Origin: Gammaproteobacteria bacterium | GTDB taxonomy: Bacteria > Pseudomonadota > Gammaproteobacteria > Burkholderiales > Burkholderiaceae_B | Length of the DNA stretch: 56,495 nt | Direction of reading: 5' to 3' | NCBI GenBank assembly: GCA_018812945.1 | Contig: JAHJCM010000107.1 | Span: forward strand, 1-56,495 | Shown here: positions 8,106-16,994 of the stretch, piece after piece | How the letters are laid out: each line of letters begins with the position of its first letter | Numbering within the stretch: the stretch's first letter is position 1 | Notes under the pieces: model-generated | The model's database searches: none | What the model saw: only the letters and a program-made list of their open reading frames with translations | What the model was told of the DNA's origin: nothing | Translations under genes and position numbers: made by a program

Positions 8106-8648
8106 TTAACGACGAGCGAAAACGAAAGACAACGTTGTAGTGTCACCGACACATACCTCATCTAGAGATGTAACGGGTAAAGACCCATTAACGGTGTCCT
8201 GACCGTTAACTGACTGAACTTGACCCGATACGCTCAAAGCGATGTCCGCGCACTGGTCGGACGGTACATCTGGCCATGTCAATGTAACGGTTTCGCCATC
8301 TGCTGCCCCGGTCATGGTGATGTCGCCATCGCCACCGTAGCTATTCTTCGCTGGTACTGTGGCACCATCCGCATCGACGCCGCCAGCTTCTAAAATTGCC
8401 AATTGGATGGCATTAGTTTCGGTGAACCCAGTGTAACCAGTAGTAATACCAACTTTTTGCTTGGTTTCCGTAATGATTTCTGTCAATTGTTTGATGTTGT
8501 CCTGCACTTCATTACGACGCTGATTGTTCTGGAATGCAATAAAGGCTGCGGCAGCAACAATCGCTGCAATGATCAGGCCGATTGATACTTCAATCAGGGT
8601 AATACCGCTTTGTTTGCGGCGGGCATTCAGTGTGTGCGATGTAATCAT
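8106..8648 (-). CDS. pilS: PilS-like type IVb major prepilin
   Basis: From the ATG at 8648 (upstream AGAGGA site) the 180-residue product has a leader MITSHTLNARRKQSG, then ITLIEVSIGLIIAAIVAAAAF, giving a Gly/Ile cleavage site with Glu at +5 and a long hydrophobic N-terminal helix. Two cysteines in the last third (DQCAD and DEVCVGD) could form the pilin disulfide loop. Size, order and an N-terminal hydrophobic helix without a Phe+1 residue all fit the type IVb class. It is followed by a strong hairpin that probably boosts its expression relative to pilV. Confidence 0.85.
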   Translation of the reverse strand: MITSHTLNARRKQSGITLIEVSIGLIIAAIVAAAAFIAFQNNQRRNEVQDNIKQLTEIITETKQKVGITTGYTGFTETNAIQLAILEAGGVDADGATVPAKNSYGGDGDITMTGAADGETVTLTWPDVPSDQCADIALSVSGQVQSVNGQDTVNGSLPVTSLDEVCVGDTTTLSFVFARR

Positions 8649-8763
8649 TTTTGATTCCTCTCCGAAGGGAAATTGTGTAGTACATGTTGGCCCAAGCATT
8701 CCGTATATATACCAACAGACGAATTAATTGTAGATCAAATGCATGCTGTGTCAAGCACTTATT

Positions 8764-9915
8764 TCAACGCATGCGTTGCATTCTTTTCACAGGGTCCAGT
8801 TCCTCGGTCATGCTTTGGCTGATCGACAACTGACCCACGTACAAAAACACCACCACAGCCGCAGCAACACTCAGTAATACGGCATTCAAACCCTTGGCCG
8901 TGTTGCCAATTTCATTGCGAATGTCTTCACCACCCTCAGTACCCAACTGAATCAAAATTTTGTCAAATTGCGGGTTGTTGCGAATGGTGGTGGCCAGGCG
9001 CGCCAGTAGCTTCGGGCTCATCAGCCCTTTGCTGAATGCGGGAATGTAATCGGTGGGGGCCACGTTCAGGTGGTTCACGATCTTTTTCAAATGCCAGCGC
9101 ATCCACGGGTCGGCATTGCGCTTCAGTGTGTCCAGCGCCGACGACAAAGTGGCTCCGCTTTTCAAAAGCACTGCGAGCGAGGTGACCAGCAAACTGACTT
9201 GAAAGTCGCGGTAAATGGACAGCGGCAACAGAAAGGGCGCCACCGGAAACAGCAGGAAGCCCCAGCCTTGCGGCACTTGCTCTAATTGGCTTCGCAAATT
9301 GCCTTTCCAGCGGGGCAGTGCGTAAGTGAATGCGGCTACAGCACCAATGACGCCAGCCACAATCAAACCGCCATGAGAGGCAACAATTTCTGAGACGATT
9401 CGCACCGACATATTGAACGGTGTCCACACTTCAGGCGGTGCCACTTTCACAATAATTGGAATGGATTGCGTGGCCAGCACGTAGCTGAAACCAGCCACAC
9501 CGGGTATCAACACCATGGGCGGGAAAATGGCTTTCCAAATGACGCTCTTTGCTTCTTTCTGCGATTTGATCGCCGCAGCCAAAGCGCGAAGGGTGCCTGG
9601 TTTGTCTTTGGCCTCATCCACGGCGGCCAGCATCATGCGGTCATTCTGCGGCATCACTGTGCCCAGAATCTGGCTGATCAAAAAGTCGTCGCCCAAACTC
9701 AGTTTGCGAACCATCAGCTTCAAGGCTGCTTCCCGGCTGCTGTTGCGTGTTCGCTTGTGGCGGGCAATTTTCAGTTCTTCTTCCAGAAAGGTTTTGAACT
9801 GTTCTTTGTTTTCAATCGACTTGGCCAGCTGTTCGTAAAATGCTTCGCGCTTGCCGCGAAAGTCCATCAGGTTGATGGCATTGAAAAGGTTGGTGAGTTT
9901 CTTTTTGAAGGTCAT
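8764..9915 (-). CDS. pilR: PilR-like inner-membrane platform protein (type II secretion F family)
   Basis: This 383-residue protein has the GspF/PilC architecture: a cytoplasmic helical domain, a membrane segment at about 125-150, two closely spaced ones at about 185-240, a second cytoplasmic domain with LLKSGATLSSALDTLKRN, and a final membrane helix near residue 350. It anchors the assembly ATPase at the inner membrane. The gene starts 2 bases after the stop of the ATPase gene, consistent with tight co-translation. The sequence is closer to the type IVb plasmid group by context; similarity alone would only place it in the T2SF family. Confidence 0.85.
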   Translation of the reverse strand: MTFKKKLTNLFNAINLMDFRGKREAFYEQLAKSIENKEQFKTFLEEELKIARHKRTRNSSREAALKLMVRKLSLGDDFLISQILGTVMPQNDRMMLAAVDEAKDKPGTLRALAAAIKSQKEAKSVIWKAIFPPMVLIPGVAGFSYVLATQSIPIIVKVAPPEVWTPFNMSVRIVSEIVASHGGLIVAGVIGAVAAFTYALPRWKGNLRSQLEQVPQGWGFLLFPVAPFLLPLSIYRDFQVSLLVTSLAVLLKSGATLSSALDTLKRNADPWMRWHLKKIVNHLNVAPTDYIPAFSKGLMSPKLLARLATTIRNNPQFDKILIQLGTEGGEDIRNEIGNTAKGLNAVLLSVAAAVVVFLYVGQLSISQSMTEELDPVKRMQRMR

Positions 9916-9917
9916 GT

Positions 9918-11648
9918 TCAGGTGTAAGCCGCTGTTTCGGCGCGGTCTGCGTCGTTCATGATTTCGAAACGGTCAAAGCTGTCGAAGCGTTCGCAATGGC
10001 GCGGGTCTACGTCGCCTTGCAGTGCCTTGAACAGTGTGTGTTCAAACACGGTTTTTCCATCCATGTTTTCGGATTTGAAGTTGCCATCCGATTTCGACCG
10101 GTAGTACATCATGGCCTCATAGTCTTTGCCCTGGCGAATCAGGTTCAGCCACTTCCGGTCGGGGGTCAAAATTTCAGCAACCACACTCAGGCCAGCAGTA
10201 CCGCGGTGTTTGCACTTGGGGCAACCGCCTTGTTTCTTGAAGTAGAACAAATCACGTTCAAGGCCATAGCGGTTTTCCAGTGTGTCGAGGATTTCAAGCA
10301 CATGCTCCGAGTCGGGCATGCCCTGCTGATACAAGCGGCCACCAATTTTGCAGTGTGGGCACAGCTTGGGCACCAAGGCCTGGTACACCAGCAGTGTCAA
10401 AATATTCGGGTTGGTCAGCACATCGCGACTCATGCCGATTTCTTCGTTGGTCAGGCGCGGCACAATACCGGATATCAAATGCGCATGTACCGTGCCGCAA
10501 GCCATGTGGCCTGTTTCAACAATTTGTTGTGCCGAGATCGCAGTGGCAGGGTCGCGAATTTCACCCATCAACACGCAGCCTGGGTCGGCTCGCATCAGGC
10601 CAGCTACCACTTCGGCGTATTTGGCGGCGGAGCCTTTTCGGTCCAGCAAATCGCGCTGAATCGGAATTTGATGAACGCCTCGCAACGGATATTCCACCGG
10701 GTCTTCAATGGAGTAAAACGCGTCTGTACCATTGCCCGGGTGTGTTTCAATGAAAGTTTTGAGTGTGGTGGTTTTACCGGAGCCGGTTACCCCTGCAAAA
10801 ATAATGGTGCCGGAGGGCGTGTTGGATGCACTCTTTAACTGCTTCATGTGCGAAGGGGCATAACCCAGCTGCTCATAGCTGAGGGTAGGGGCATCAATGT
10901 CCACATACAACAAGCGGCACACCACTTTGATCCCGGCCCAGCCACGCATCGACTGATAACGCATGGCCACGCGTTTGCCACCCACCTCGCGGGCGGCGAT
11001 CATGCAGTACAGGTTTTCACCCACCGAGAATTGGCTGTTGCTGTTGGAACCCTTGCCCGACGCGTTGTTGTACGCCCAGGCCACGGCACGCTCTGCTTGC
11101 AGCGGGGTGTATACGCCGCCTTGCTGATCGCGCAGAAATTCAAGTTCACCATCCACGCGCAGTTTCACTTCGGCAATGTTGTTGACCACTTGCACGTGAA
11201 TGTCGGTTGCGCGTTCCTGCACAGCCAAAGCCACCCAGGATTCAAAAATCTCCTTGGCTTTGGACTGCGCCACTGCAGGGTCTTCTTCGCCCTCGGTGCT
11301 GTCGATTTTGGTTCGGGAGTTCTCGATCAGGTGCTCGATGACGCCACCACCACAACCAATTTCGGGTCGCTCAAACGTGAATTTTTCTGCAATCAGTTTG
11401 CCGCGCAGGTGGGAGATGAAAGGACGAATCTGCGCGAGTTTTTCCGCGTCGTACAGAATGATGGCGCGCTTCACGCCTGTTTCAATGGCACACACATGTT
11501 TTTCAACAGCGGCTGGCAGCTTGAGCAAAGCCCCTGCACTGCCGTCGGTCAACACGCGTGAAAACGCGGGCAGTTCACTGAGCTTTTCAACCTTCAGTGA
11601 CTTCTCCGCCTGCGTGGCCAACACATTCAGTGCCGGGTCTCTTTTCAT
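9918..11648 (-). CDS. pilQ: PilQ-like pilus assembly ATPase
   Basis: A hexameric secretion ATPase that powers pilin polymerisation. It has a Walker A motif GVTGSGKT (about residues 286-293), an Asp box SIEDPVEYPL, a Walker B VLMGEIRDP, a His box HMACGTVHAH, and two CxxC pairs (CPHC and CPKC) that form the zinc site of the GspE/PilB class. The 576-residue length fits R64 PilQ. The ATG at 11648 is preceded by GAGG; a TTG two codons upstream is less likely. It follows pilP with about 2 bases between stop and start. Confidence 0.9.
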   Translation of the reverse strand: MKRDPALNVLATQAEKSLKVEKLSELPAFSRVLTDGSAGALLKLPAAVEKHVCAIETGVKRAIILYDAEKLAQIRPFISHLRGKLIAEKFTFERPEIGCGGGVIEHLIENSRTKIDSTEGEEDPAVAQSKAKEIFESWVALAVQERATDIHVQVVNNIAEVKLRVDGELEFLRDQQGGVYTPLQAERAVAWAYNNASGKGSNSNSQFSVGENLYCMIAAREVGGKRVAMRYQSMRGWAGIKVVCRLLYVDIDAPTLSYEQLGYAPSHMKQLKSASNTPSGTIIFAGVTGSGKTTTLKTFIETHPGNGTDAFYSIEDPVEYPLRGVHQIPIQRDLLDRKGSAAKYAEVVAGLMRADPGCVLMGEIRDPATAISAQQIVETGHMACGTVHAHLISGIVPRLTNEEIGMSRDVLTNPNILTLLVYQALVPKLCPHCKIGGRLYQQGMPDSEHVLEILDTLENRYGLERDLFYFKKQGGCPKCKHRGTAGLSVVAEILTPDRKWLNLIRQGKDYEAMMYYRSKSDGNFKSENMDGKTVFEHTLFKALQGDVDPRHCERFDSFDRFEIMNDADRAETAAYT

Positions 11649-11650
11649 GA

Positions 11651-12226
11651 TCAAAACCTCACTTGCGCACCCACGGAGACATGCTGCGTGTTGCCGTTGC
11701 TTGCGACCAATTCGAGTCCGTTGTGGGTGATTCTCTTGATGTTGAATTTGCCAAGTTGCTCACCTTCACGAAGTGTGCGTACGTTTCGACCTGCTGTTTG
11801 AATTTCAGCGGTCATTGCACCGGTTGTGCCATACACGCCCAGCAAGGTGTTGGCAGACATTGCTGGTGCGGCTTTGCTGTTGGTTCGAGAGGGCGTCACT
11901 GTGGCAACTGGTTTGGTTTCAGGCGCCGGTGCAGGTGACACCGCCTGGGGTTTGCTCACCGTGCTGGTGCTCACACTGCCGCCAATTTTCAGTGCGGCTT
12001 GCAATTCTTCCCGCATGGCTTGCTCTTCTTGCAGCCTTTGTATTTCTGCCAGCGTTTTGATGTTCAACGGCACCGAAACCCCGTTGAGCTTGATGTTTTC
12101 AACAGGTGTGACCGCTGTTTTGTTCTCAGCCTTCGCGTCCACTTTGGGTGGTGCGTTGTCCTGCGCATGCAGGTTGTTCAAAGCCAAGGCTGCAAGCAGG
12201 CCGCCCAGAAAATGGTTAATACGCAT
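11651..12226 (-). CDS. pilP: PilP-like type IVb pilus biogenesis protein
   Basis: This 191-residue protein has a cleavable signal peptide (NHFLGGLLAALALNNLHAQ), a short coiled segment IQRLQEEQAMREELQAALKIGG, a Pro/Ala/Thr-rich linker, and a compact C-terminal domain with MSANTLLGVYGTTG and REGEQLGKFNIKRI. This is the layout of PilP of thin-pilus systems, a periplasmic protein that probably links the secretin to the inner-membrane complex. It overlaps the end of pilO by 11 bases and precedes the ATPase gene. Confidence 0.8.
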   Translation of the reverse strand: MRINHFLGGLLAALALNNLHAQDNAPPKVDAKAENKTAVTPVENIKLNGVSVPLNIKTLAEIQRLQEEQAMREELQAALKIGGSVSTSTVSKPQAVSPAPAPETKPVATVTPSRTNSKAAPAMSANTLLGVYGTTGAMTAEIQTAGRNVRTLREGEQLGKFNIKRITHNGLELVASNGNTQHVSVGAQVRF

Positions 12227-13505
12227 ACAGTGCTCCCTTCAATGTCACCATCACGGCGGCATCCAGGTTTTTGGGTTCAATCTTCATGGAAATCTGGTTC
12301 CAGTAAATTCCGGAAGGGTATCGGTCCAGAAAGTCTTTGATCAGGGTCAGACTGCCCGTGACTTCAGTGGCATGCCGGTTCACCGAGACGTTGGGTGGAA
12401 TGCTCTTGAAGCCTGTGGGCCAGGTTTGGCCTTGTGTGTCGACCTTGAACTGAATGCCCGCTTTTTGCCAGGCCTGTTGTTCCAGATAAAGCAGTTCGCT
12501 GGCTTCCTGTTTCTTGGGCAAATCCTGCAGTTGTTGAATGCCCCGGGTGGCCATGTCGTAGGAGAAGGAGAACTTCAGTTTGTTGACATCTTTGGGGTCC
12601 GGGCTGCTTTGCTGGTTGCTTAAAAAGCTGACCAGCTCTTGGGTGTAGCCACCCTGCGATTGCCACTGGCTGGTGCACTTGCCCAGGTTGCATTGAATGC
12701 CTTCCAGCAACCAGCCACGCGCCATGAATGGCTGCTCGCTCAACAGGTTCAGCATGTCGATTACATCAGCATTGGCCAGGCCTACATTGCGCTGGTCGGT
12801 CGCCAGCTTTTTCAAATACTGCGGGGTTTGTATGCTCGACTGCGCCTGCTTCATGCGCGCTTCACGTGCGCTGGCTTCAAGGTATTCGTTACCGCCGTAC
12901 ACGCCACCTGCCAGCAAAAGCACCACGGCAAGCATAGCCGATGCCTTGATCAAATCGGTGGGTAAACCCACCAGCGCATGTTTGTTGTTAAAGCTGCCCA
13001 AGCGGGCTGCAATGTCCAGGGGCAGGGCGCTGGGGAAGAGTTCAGGCGCATTGGTGTACACATGGTATTCCGAACTTTCGATCGATCCATTCGTGTAGGT
13101 GTTCACGGTGCTGACCACCTCGGCGTCACTGCCGATCATGTCCATGGTGGGGGCACCCTGTTCAATCACCACCAGGGCCATTTGGCCTTTCTTGTTTCCT
13201 TCCTCTATGCGAATGGCATAAATGACATGTTCCTGCTCATTCTGTGTGGCCAGCATGGCAGCCAGGCTGTACACCTGCCCCGTGCGTTCCTCATCCGAGA
13301 TATCCGGGTCAAAGTTGTAAAGCCCCAGATATTCGTTTTGCTGGCCCTTGAGCAAAATGTGCTTGGTGGCATCAATTCGGTCAGCATACTCGCGAATGTC
13401 GGCAATGCGTTTGCTGTAGCCTGAGCGCGCCAGTGGTTGCCAGTTCAAGCCGGCAATGTAGGCTTTCTTCCCCAGCTGATGAACGACTGCAGACTGCTCT
13501 GCCAT
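12216..13505 (-). CDS. pilO: PilO-like pilin accessory protein
   Basis: The 429-residue product has a long cytoplasmic N-terminal region, a single transmembrane segment at about residues 186-206 (IKASAMLAVVLLLAGGVYGG), and a periplasmic C-terminal half. This agrees with the R64 PilO family, which forms an inner-membrane subcomplex around the ATPase. The N-terminus contains the recurring GLNWQPLARSG motif. Its position between pilN and pilP fits the conserved order, and the 15-base gap to pilN suggests one transcript. Confidence 0.8.
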   Translation of the reverse strand: MAEQSAVVHQLGKKAYIAGLNWQPLARSGYSKRIADIREYADRIDATKHILLKGQQNEYLGLYNFDPDISDEERTGQVYSLAAMLATQNEQEHVIYAIRIEEGNKKGQMALVVIEQGAPTMDMIGSDAEVVSTVNTYTNGSIESSEYHVYTNAPELFPSALPLDIAARLGSFNNKHALVGLPTDLIKASAMLAVVLLLAGGVYGGNEYLEASAREARMKQAQSSIQTPQYLKKLATDQRNVGLANADVIDMLNLLSEQPFMARGWLLEGIQCNLGKCTSQWQSQGGYTQELVSFLSNQQSSPDPKDVNKLKFSFSYDMATRGIQQLQDLPKKQEASELLYLEQQAWQKAGIQFKVDTQGQTWPTGFKSIPPNVSVNRHATEVTGSLTLIKDFLDRYPSGIYWNQISMKIEPKNLDAAVMVTLKGALYAY

Positions 13506-13520
13506 GGCGAGCCCCGTGCC

Positions 13521-15284
13521 TTACAGCACCACCGCGCGAACCAGAACGATGAAGTTCTCTCGCATGGTGGAAAGGTTGCGCGAACCACCGGCCAGCAGTG
13601 GGGCTTGTTCAGTCAGCTTGCGCTCGGTAAAGCCGGACACATCGCGTGACAGGCCCGTGATGGCCATCACTTCGCCCGGGCGCAGTGCAATGGTGTATTG
13701 ATCAGAAATGCTGCTGGTGTTGGGTGTTTGAACCCGTTGCAGTGTCTCGCCCGTGCCTGTGGTAATTTCAAGCAGGCTGGTCAGGTCAGACAGGCTGATG
13801 CCCATTTTCAGCATGATGGTGTTGTTGTCCAGAATGAAAGGCATGGCAGCAAACTGATCGCCAGTTGTAATTTCATCCGTGGTCAAGCCGGGCACACCTG
13901 TACCGCCACCCAGTGCACCCGAAGAGGCAGGCTTGGTCTCCGACAAGTAACCTGTCGTGGTAAGCCGTGCCTTGCGAGCCCACTGCCTGTTCAATGCGAC
14001 CAAGGAAATGGGGCGATGTTGAACATTGTCACCAATTTCATTGAGGGCCTGCACAATGGCCGAGCTGGCACCAAAACGCTGATTGGTCGGGCTGTTGGGT
14101 GGGTTTTGGCCGGGAATGAAACCTTGCAAGGCCTCAGGAATGGTCAGGGCAATCAAACCTGCCTCAGGAGCCACCAGCGAGTCGGGCGACAACACGCCAA
14201 TGCCGTAGCGCTGGGACAGGCTTCTGAAAAACACATCCCAGTTCACGCCCTGTTGGTCATCTTTCTTGGACATCACCGAGTAAATGTCGAGTTGCACATG
14301 CACCTGTTTCAACATGTTTGCATTCTCGGTGCGGATGAGATCGCGCACTTGGGTTTGCATGTCACGGCTTGTTTTCACCATGACACGGCCGGTGCCTTCG
14401 GCCACAATCACTTCAGAGCCAGGCACCGAGGCAACCATGCGGTTGATCACTTCCAGTATGCTGGCCTGACCATCAATTTTCCCTTTTTCCGACACGCTCA
14501 AGTTCGAATTGCTTTGCACTTCATTGCCTCGCACGCGGCCTTGCGTACCGCTGCTCATGGCGTATTCATAGCCATTGGGGAAAGAGGCCAGTTCGTACAT
14601 GGCGGTGGTGTAGCGCATGATGACAATGGAGTTGTCGCGGTACTCCCAGGACAAACCCAGTTTGTCAGTGGTGGTGTTCAGAAAATCAATCAGTGTGCCG
14701 TCCCAGTTCATGGCCACGGAACCCACAGTGGTTCGGGGTGCCAGGGCCACACTGTCGACTGCGACTGGCGTGGATGCCGGTGGTGGTGCTTCGGCTGGCG
14801 CGCTCACCGGCGGCAACTGGCGTGCGCCGCGGCGGGGTTCGGCGCTGACCGGGGCGTTGAACACATCTTGTTGAATGCGAACGGGAATACCGACCATTTG
14901 GGTCAAGCGGGCTGCCACCGTATTCAAATCCACGGGGCGGCCTTTGTCCGCAAAATTCATCTTGTAGGTTTCATGAAAAATCGCTGGCAACTTGTCGTCG
15001 TCATTCACATGCACGAACGTGCCGCCAATCCAGCTTTTGCTGGCGCGTTTCAGCACCTTGGCATTTTGTTGTTGCCTGGCCTGTTCTTCAGCGTATTGTC
15101 GACCACCGCGAAATGAACCATTGGTTGGCAAGCTGGTGTTGACCTGTTCCACTTTGCGCAAGCCATTGTCATTGTCAGCCTCTACTTCAGCCCTGATTTG
15201 CGGGCCTGTGCAGGCTGTTGTACCAAGGCTTAGCATGGCCACAATTGCCGCGCATATCCATGTTCTGTTGGGTGGTGTCTTCAT
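13521..15284 (-). CDS. pilN: PilN-like outer-membrane secretin lipoprotein
   Basis: This 587-residue protein starts with a lipoprotein signal peptide whose lipobox ends TTAC (Cys25). The middle contains a region that binds upstream partners (VGSVAMNWDGTLIDFLNTTT) and the C-terminal half is a secretin barrel ending with LRPGEVMAITGLSRDVSG and NFIVLVRAVVL. Secretins form the gated ring through which the pilus exits. A Pro-rich linker near residue 160 separates N-domains. The size matches PilN of R64 and BfpB/TcpC-class lipoprotein secretins. The open reading frame antisense to it is a shadow. Confidence 0.9.
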   Translation of the reverse strand: MKTPPNRTWICAAIVAMLSLGTTACTGPQIRAEVEADNDNGLRKVEQVNTSLPTNGSFRGGRQYAEEQARQQQNAKVLKRASKSWIGGTFVHVNDDDKLPAIFHETYKMNFADKGRPVDLNTVAARLTQMVGIPVRIQQDVFNAPVSAEPRRGARQLPPVSAPAEAPPPASTPVAVDSVALAPRTTVGSVAMNWDGTLIDFLNTTTDKLGLSWEYRDNSIVIMRYTTAMYELASFPNGYEYAMSSGTQGRVRGNEVQSNSNLSVSEKGKIDGQASILEVINRMVASVPGSEVIVAEGTGRVMVKTSRDMQTQVRDLIRTENANMLKQVHVQLDIYSVMSKKDDQQGVNWDVFFRSLSQRYGIGVLSPDSLVAPEAGLIALTIPEALQGFIPGQNPPNSPTNQRFGASSAIVQALNEIGDNVQHRPISLVALNRQWARKARLTTTGYLSETKPASSGALGGGTGVPGLTTDEITTGDQFAAMPFILDNNTIMLKMGISLSDLTSLLEITTGTGETLQRVQTPNTSSISDQYTIALRPGEVMAITGLSRDVSGFTERKLTEQAPLLAGGSRNLSTMRENFIVLVRAVVL

Positions 15285-15287
15285 GTT

Positions 15288-15995
15288 TTATCGGCACTCT
15301 TCTTTTTGATCGCCCAAGCGGGTAATGCGAAGCAACGGCGGCTCATTGTTGTAAACGCAGGCTTCCAAGGGGTACTCGCTGTTCTTGATTCCCGGTGTTT
15401 CAAGCACTTGTTCCACTGCATATTCAAAAGTACCCGAGAAGGTGGTGCCCGCTGCAATCATTACGTAGCGGTCTGCATCCCAGCGGAAGGTGTAACCCGC
15501 TTCCTTGGCCCAGCGGCGAATAGCTTTGTCCAGCCGGCCGTCTTCAACACGCAATTCCCATTGAATGGCACGCGGTGTCACCACCAGCCTTGCGCTTTCC
15601 TGTTTCACCGGCAGGGCAGCCAATTGTTCGGCTTCCCGAATCACTTTGGGTGGCAGGTCCACAATGAACACATCGGAGGAGGGGGCTTGCATGGCCAGCT
15701 GTATATTGCTGGTTTTGTTGAGCGCAGCACTGGGGGATTTGGGCTCAAGGCTGGGTTGCGCAACCACGGTAAAGCTTCGTGCCTGCGGCCTAGGGTCGGG
15801 TGCGTCGTTCCTGGCCAGTTCTACATTGCGTGACAGCAACTCATCGGCAAAGTACGGGAGTGCTTCTTCATGTTTCGCGGTGACGGCCGTGTAGGCAGGC
15901 GCCTGCATGGCAACAGTGGCACTTGTCTCCCCACTCGTTTCCCCGGTTGTGTTCCATGCCATCAGCACAATGGCAAGACCAAGAGCAAATTCCAT
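15288..15995 (-). CDS. pilL: TcpQ/PilL-type secretin-partner protein
   Basis: The C-terminal 100 residues match the TcpQ domain: WELRVEDGRLDKAIRRWAKEAGYTFRWD, then a FSGTFEYAVEQVL stretch and a final Cys-containing segment ending in ECR. TcpQ-type proteins bind and stabilise the secretin of type IVb pili. The N-terminus has a short hydrophobic segment that could be a signal anchor, followed by a low-complexity linker. The stop is 3 bases before the pilN start. In R64 the equivalent gene is pilL; the assignment rests on domain and position rather than full-length similarity. Confidence 0.7.
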   Translation of the reverse strand: MEFALGLAIVLMAWNTTGETSGETSATVAMQAPAYTAVTAKHEEALPYFADELLSRNVELARNDAPDPRPQARSFTVVAQPSLEPKSPSAALNKTSNIQLAMQAPSSDVFIVDLPPKVIREAEQLAALPVKQESARLVVTPRAIQWELRVEDGRLDKAIRRWAKEAGYTFRWDADRYVMIAAGTTFSGTFEYAVEQVLETPGIKNSEYPLEACVYNNEPPLLRITRLGDQKEECR

Positions 15996-16142
15996 ATTCG
16001 TTTTACCTTCTTCGTATGGATCGGTTTTCAGCGAGTTTGCAAATTTTATTAATTCGAATATACATCAATATACGAAATAATTTCTTTTGCAGCAATCCCA
16101 AAAATTATTCTGCTGCGTCAGGGGGTTGTAGTCAGTGACAAA

Positions 16143-16619
16143 TCAATCTTGATAGATTGCATCAAGCCATTGATTGCCTTCATGCGGGCTGTAATGAACC
16201 AGCAGGTAAGCCGCTGTCTCAAGCACTGCAAGACTGCAGGCCTGGGTTTCGTCGAAGGCTTCCTGATTGATCGCGTCGTATTCGTAAATACACACTTTCA
16301 ACAGTTCGCCGATCAGGCGAGGAGTGGATTCGATGGTTTTGATCTTTGGCCGCAACTCGGAATGGGCTTTCATCAGACCACGGAAGTAGTGCCAGGTTGT
16401 GCCTTCTGTCTCAGCAAGGCCTCGAAGGATGAACGGCAGACTAAGGTTCAGAAGGCCATTGTCCTCGATGTGCGCAGCCAATTCGCTGTATTCACAGTCG
16501 CATGGATCGACCGGATGGTGTGCCCTGAAATAAGCAATATTGTTTGCGATCGATGTGCCCGAGGAGAGGCTTGCAAGCGTTGCTGCCGTACTCTCGAATG
16601 GCTTTGTTTGTGCGACCAT
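16143..16619 (-). CDS. Unrecognised 158-aa protein upstream of the pilus operon
   Basis: A soluble protein with no signal peptide; it contains YFRAHHPVDPCDCEYSELAA, SLPFILRGLAETEGTTWHYF and VLETAAYLLVHYSPHEG. The internal CDC and the His/Asp-rich segment are notable, but I do not recognise a family. It lies 147 bases upstream of the TcpQ-like gene on the same strand, with an A/T-rich gap between them that probably contains the pilus promoter. The gene may belong to the operon or be independent. Confidence 0.6.
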   Translation of the reverse strand: MVAQTKPFESTAATLASLSSGTSIANNIAYFRAHHPVDPCDCEYSELAAHIEDNGLLNLSLPFILRGLAETEGTTWHYFRGLMKAHSELRPKIKTIESTPRLIGELLKVCIYEYDAINQEAFDETQACSLAVLETAAYLLVHYSPHEGNQWLDAIYQD

Positions 16620-16964
16620 ATTTTTTATTGTTCACTCGTTGAGTTAATGAATACTTGCCCGAATTTATTGTGCGAACAAGTGTTGACTGAACAAATGTTT
16701 GGAAAAAATCACATTTTTTGTCATTTCATGTAACAGTACCTACAAAAATTGCGACAAATTCTAAGTATCCACATGAGGTGATCATCAAAGATCCATGATT
16801 TATAAAGGGATTAATTTCCTTTTATATTTCATTCTCGTGATAAATTTGTTGCAAATTCCTGTAGTCCTCTCTGAGCTTTTTTCGGTCTTTTGCCGTTTCT
16901 AGATGTATTCAGAACCCTCCCACCCAGATTCCTCTCAATGCTCAACGAAATCAATCACATCAAA
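16620..16964. other. Non-coding A/T-rich interval
   Basis: About 345 bases without a convincing gene. It separates the unrecognised gene 16143-16619 from the alcohol dehydrogenase gene. It must contain the promoter of the former on the minus strand, but no site stands out. A G-rich tract follows at 16965. Confidence 0.6.
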
Positions 16965-16992
16965 GGGTGGGGGTGGGGGGTAAAAAGGGGGG
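16965..16992 (+). other. Potential G-quadruplex just past the alcohol dehydrogenase stop
   Basis: Four runs of 3, 5, 6 and 6 guanines are separated by loops of 1, 1 and 6 bases, which satisfies the usual intramolecular quadruplex rule. It begins 2 bases beyond the TAA of the minus-strand dehydrogenase gene, so the transcript of that gene would carry the C-rich complement at its 3' end, while the coding-opposite DNA strand could fold. Confidence 0.55.
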
Positions 16993-16994
16993 TG

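Noticed and set aside
13698-15116. A 472-codon open frame antisense to the pilN secretin
   Set aside because: It has His/Gly-rich shadow composition and no family features, whereas the opposite strand encodes a clear secretin.
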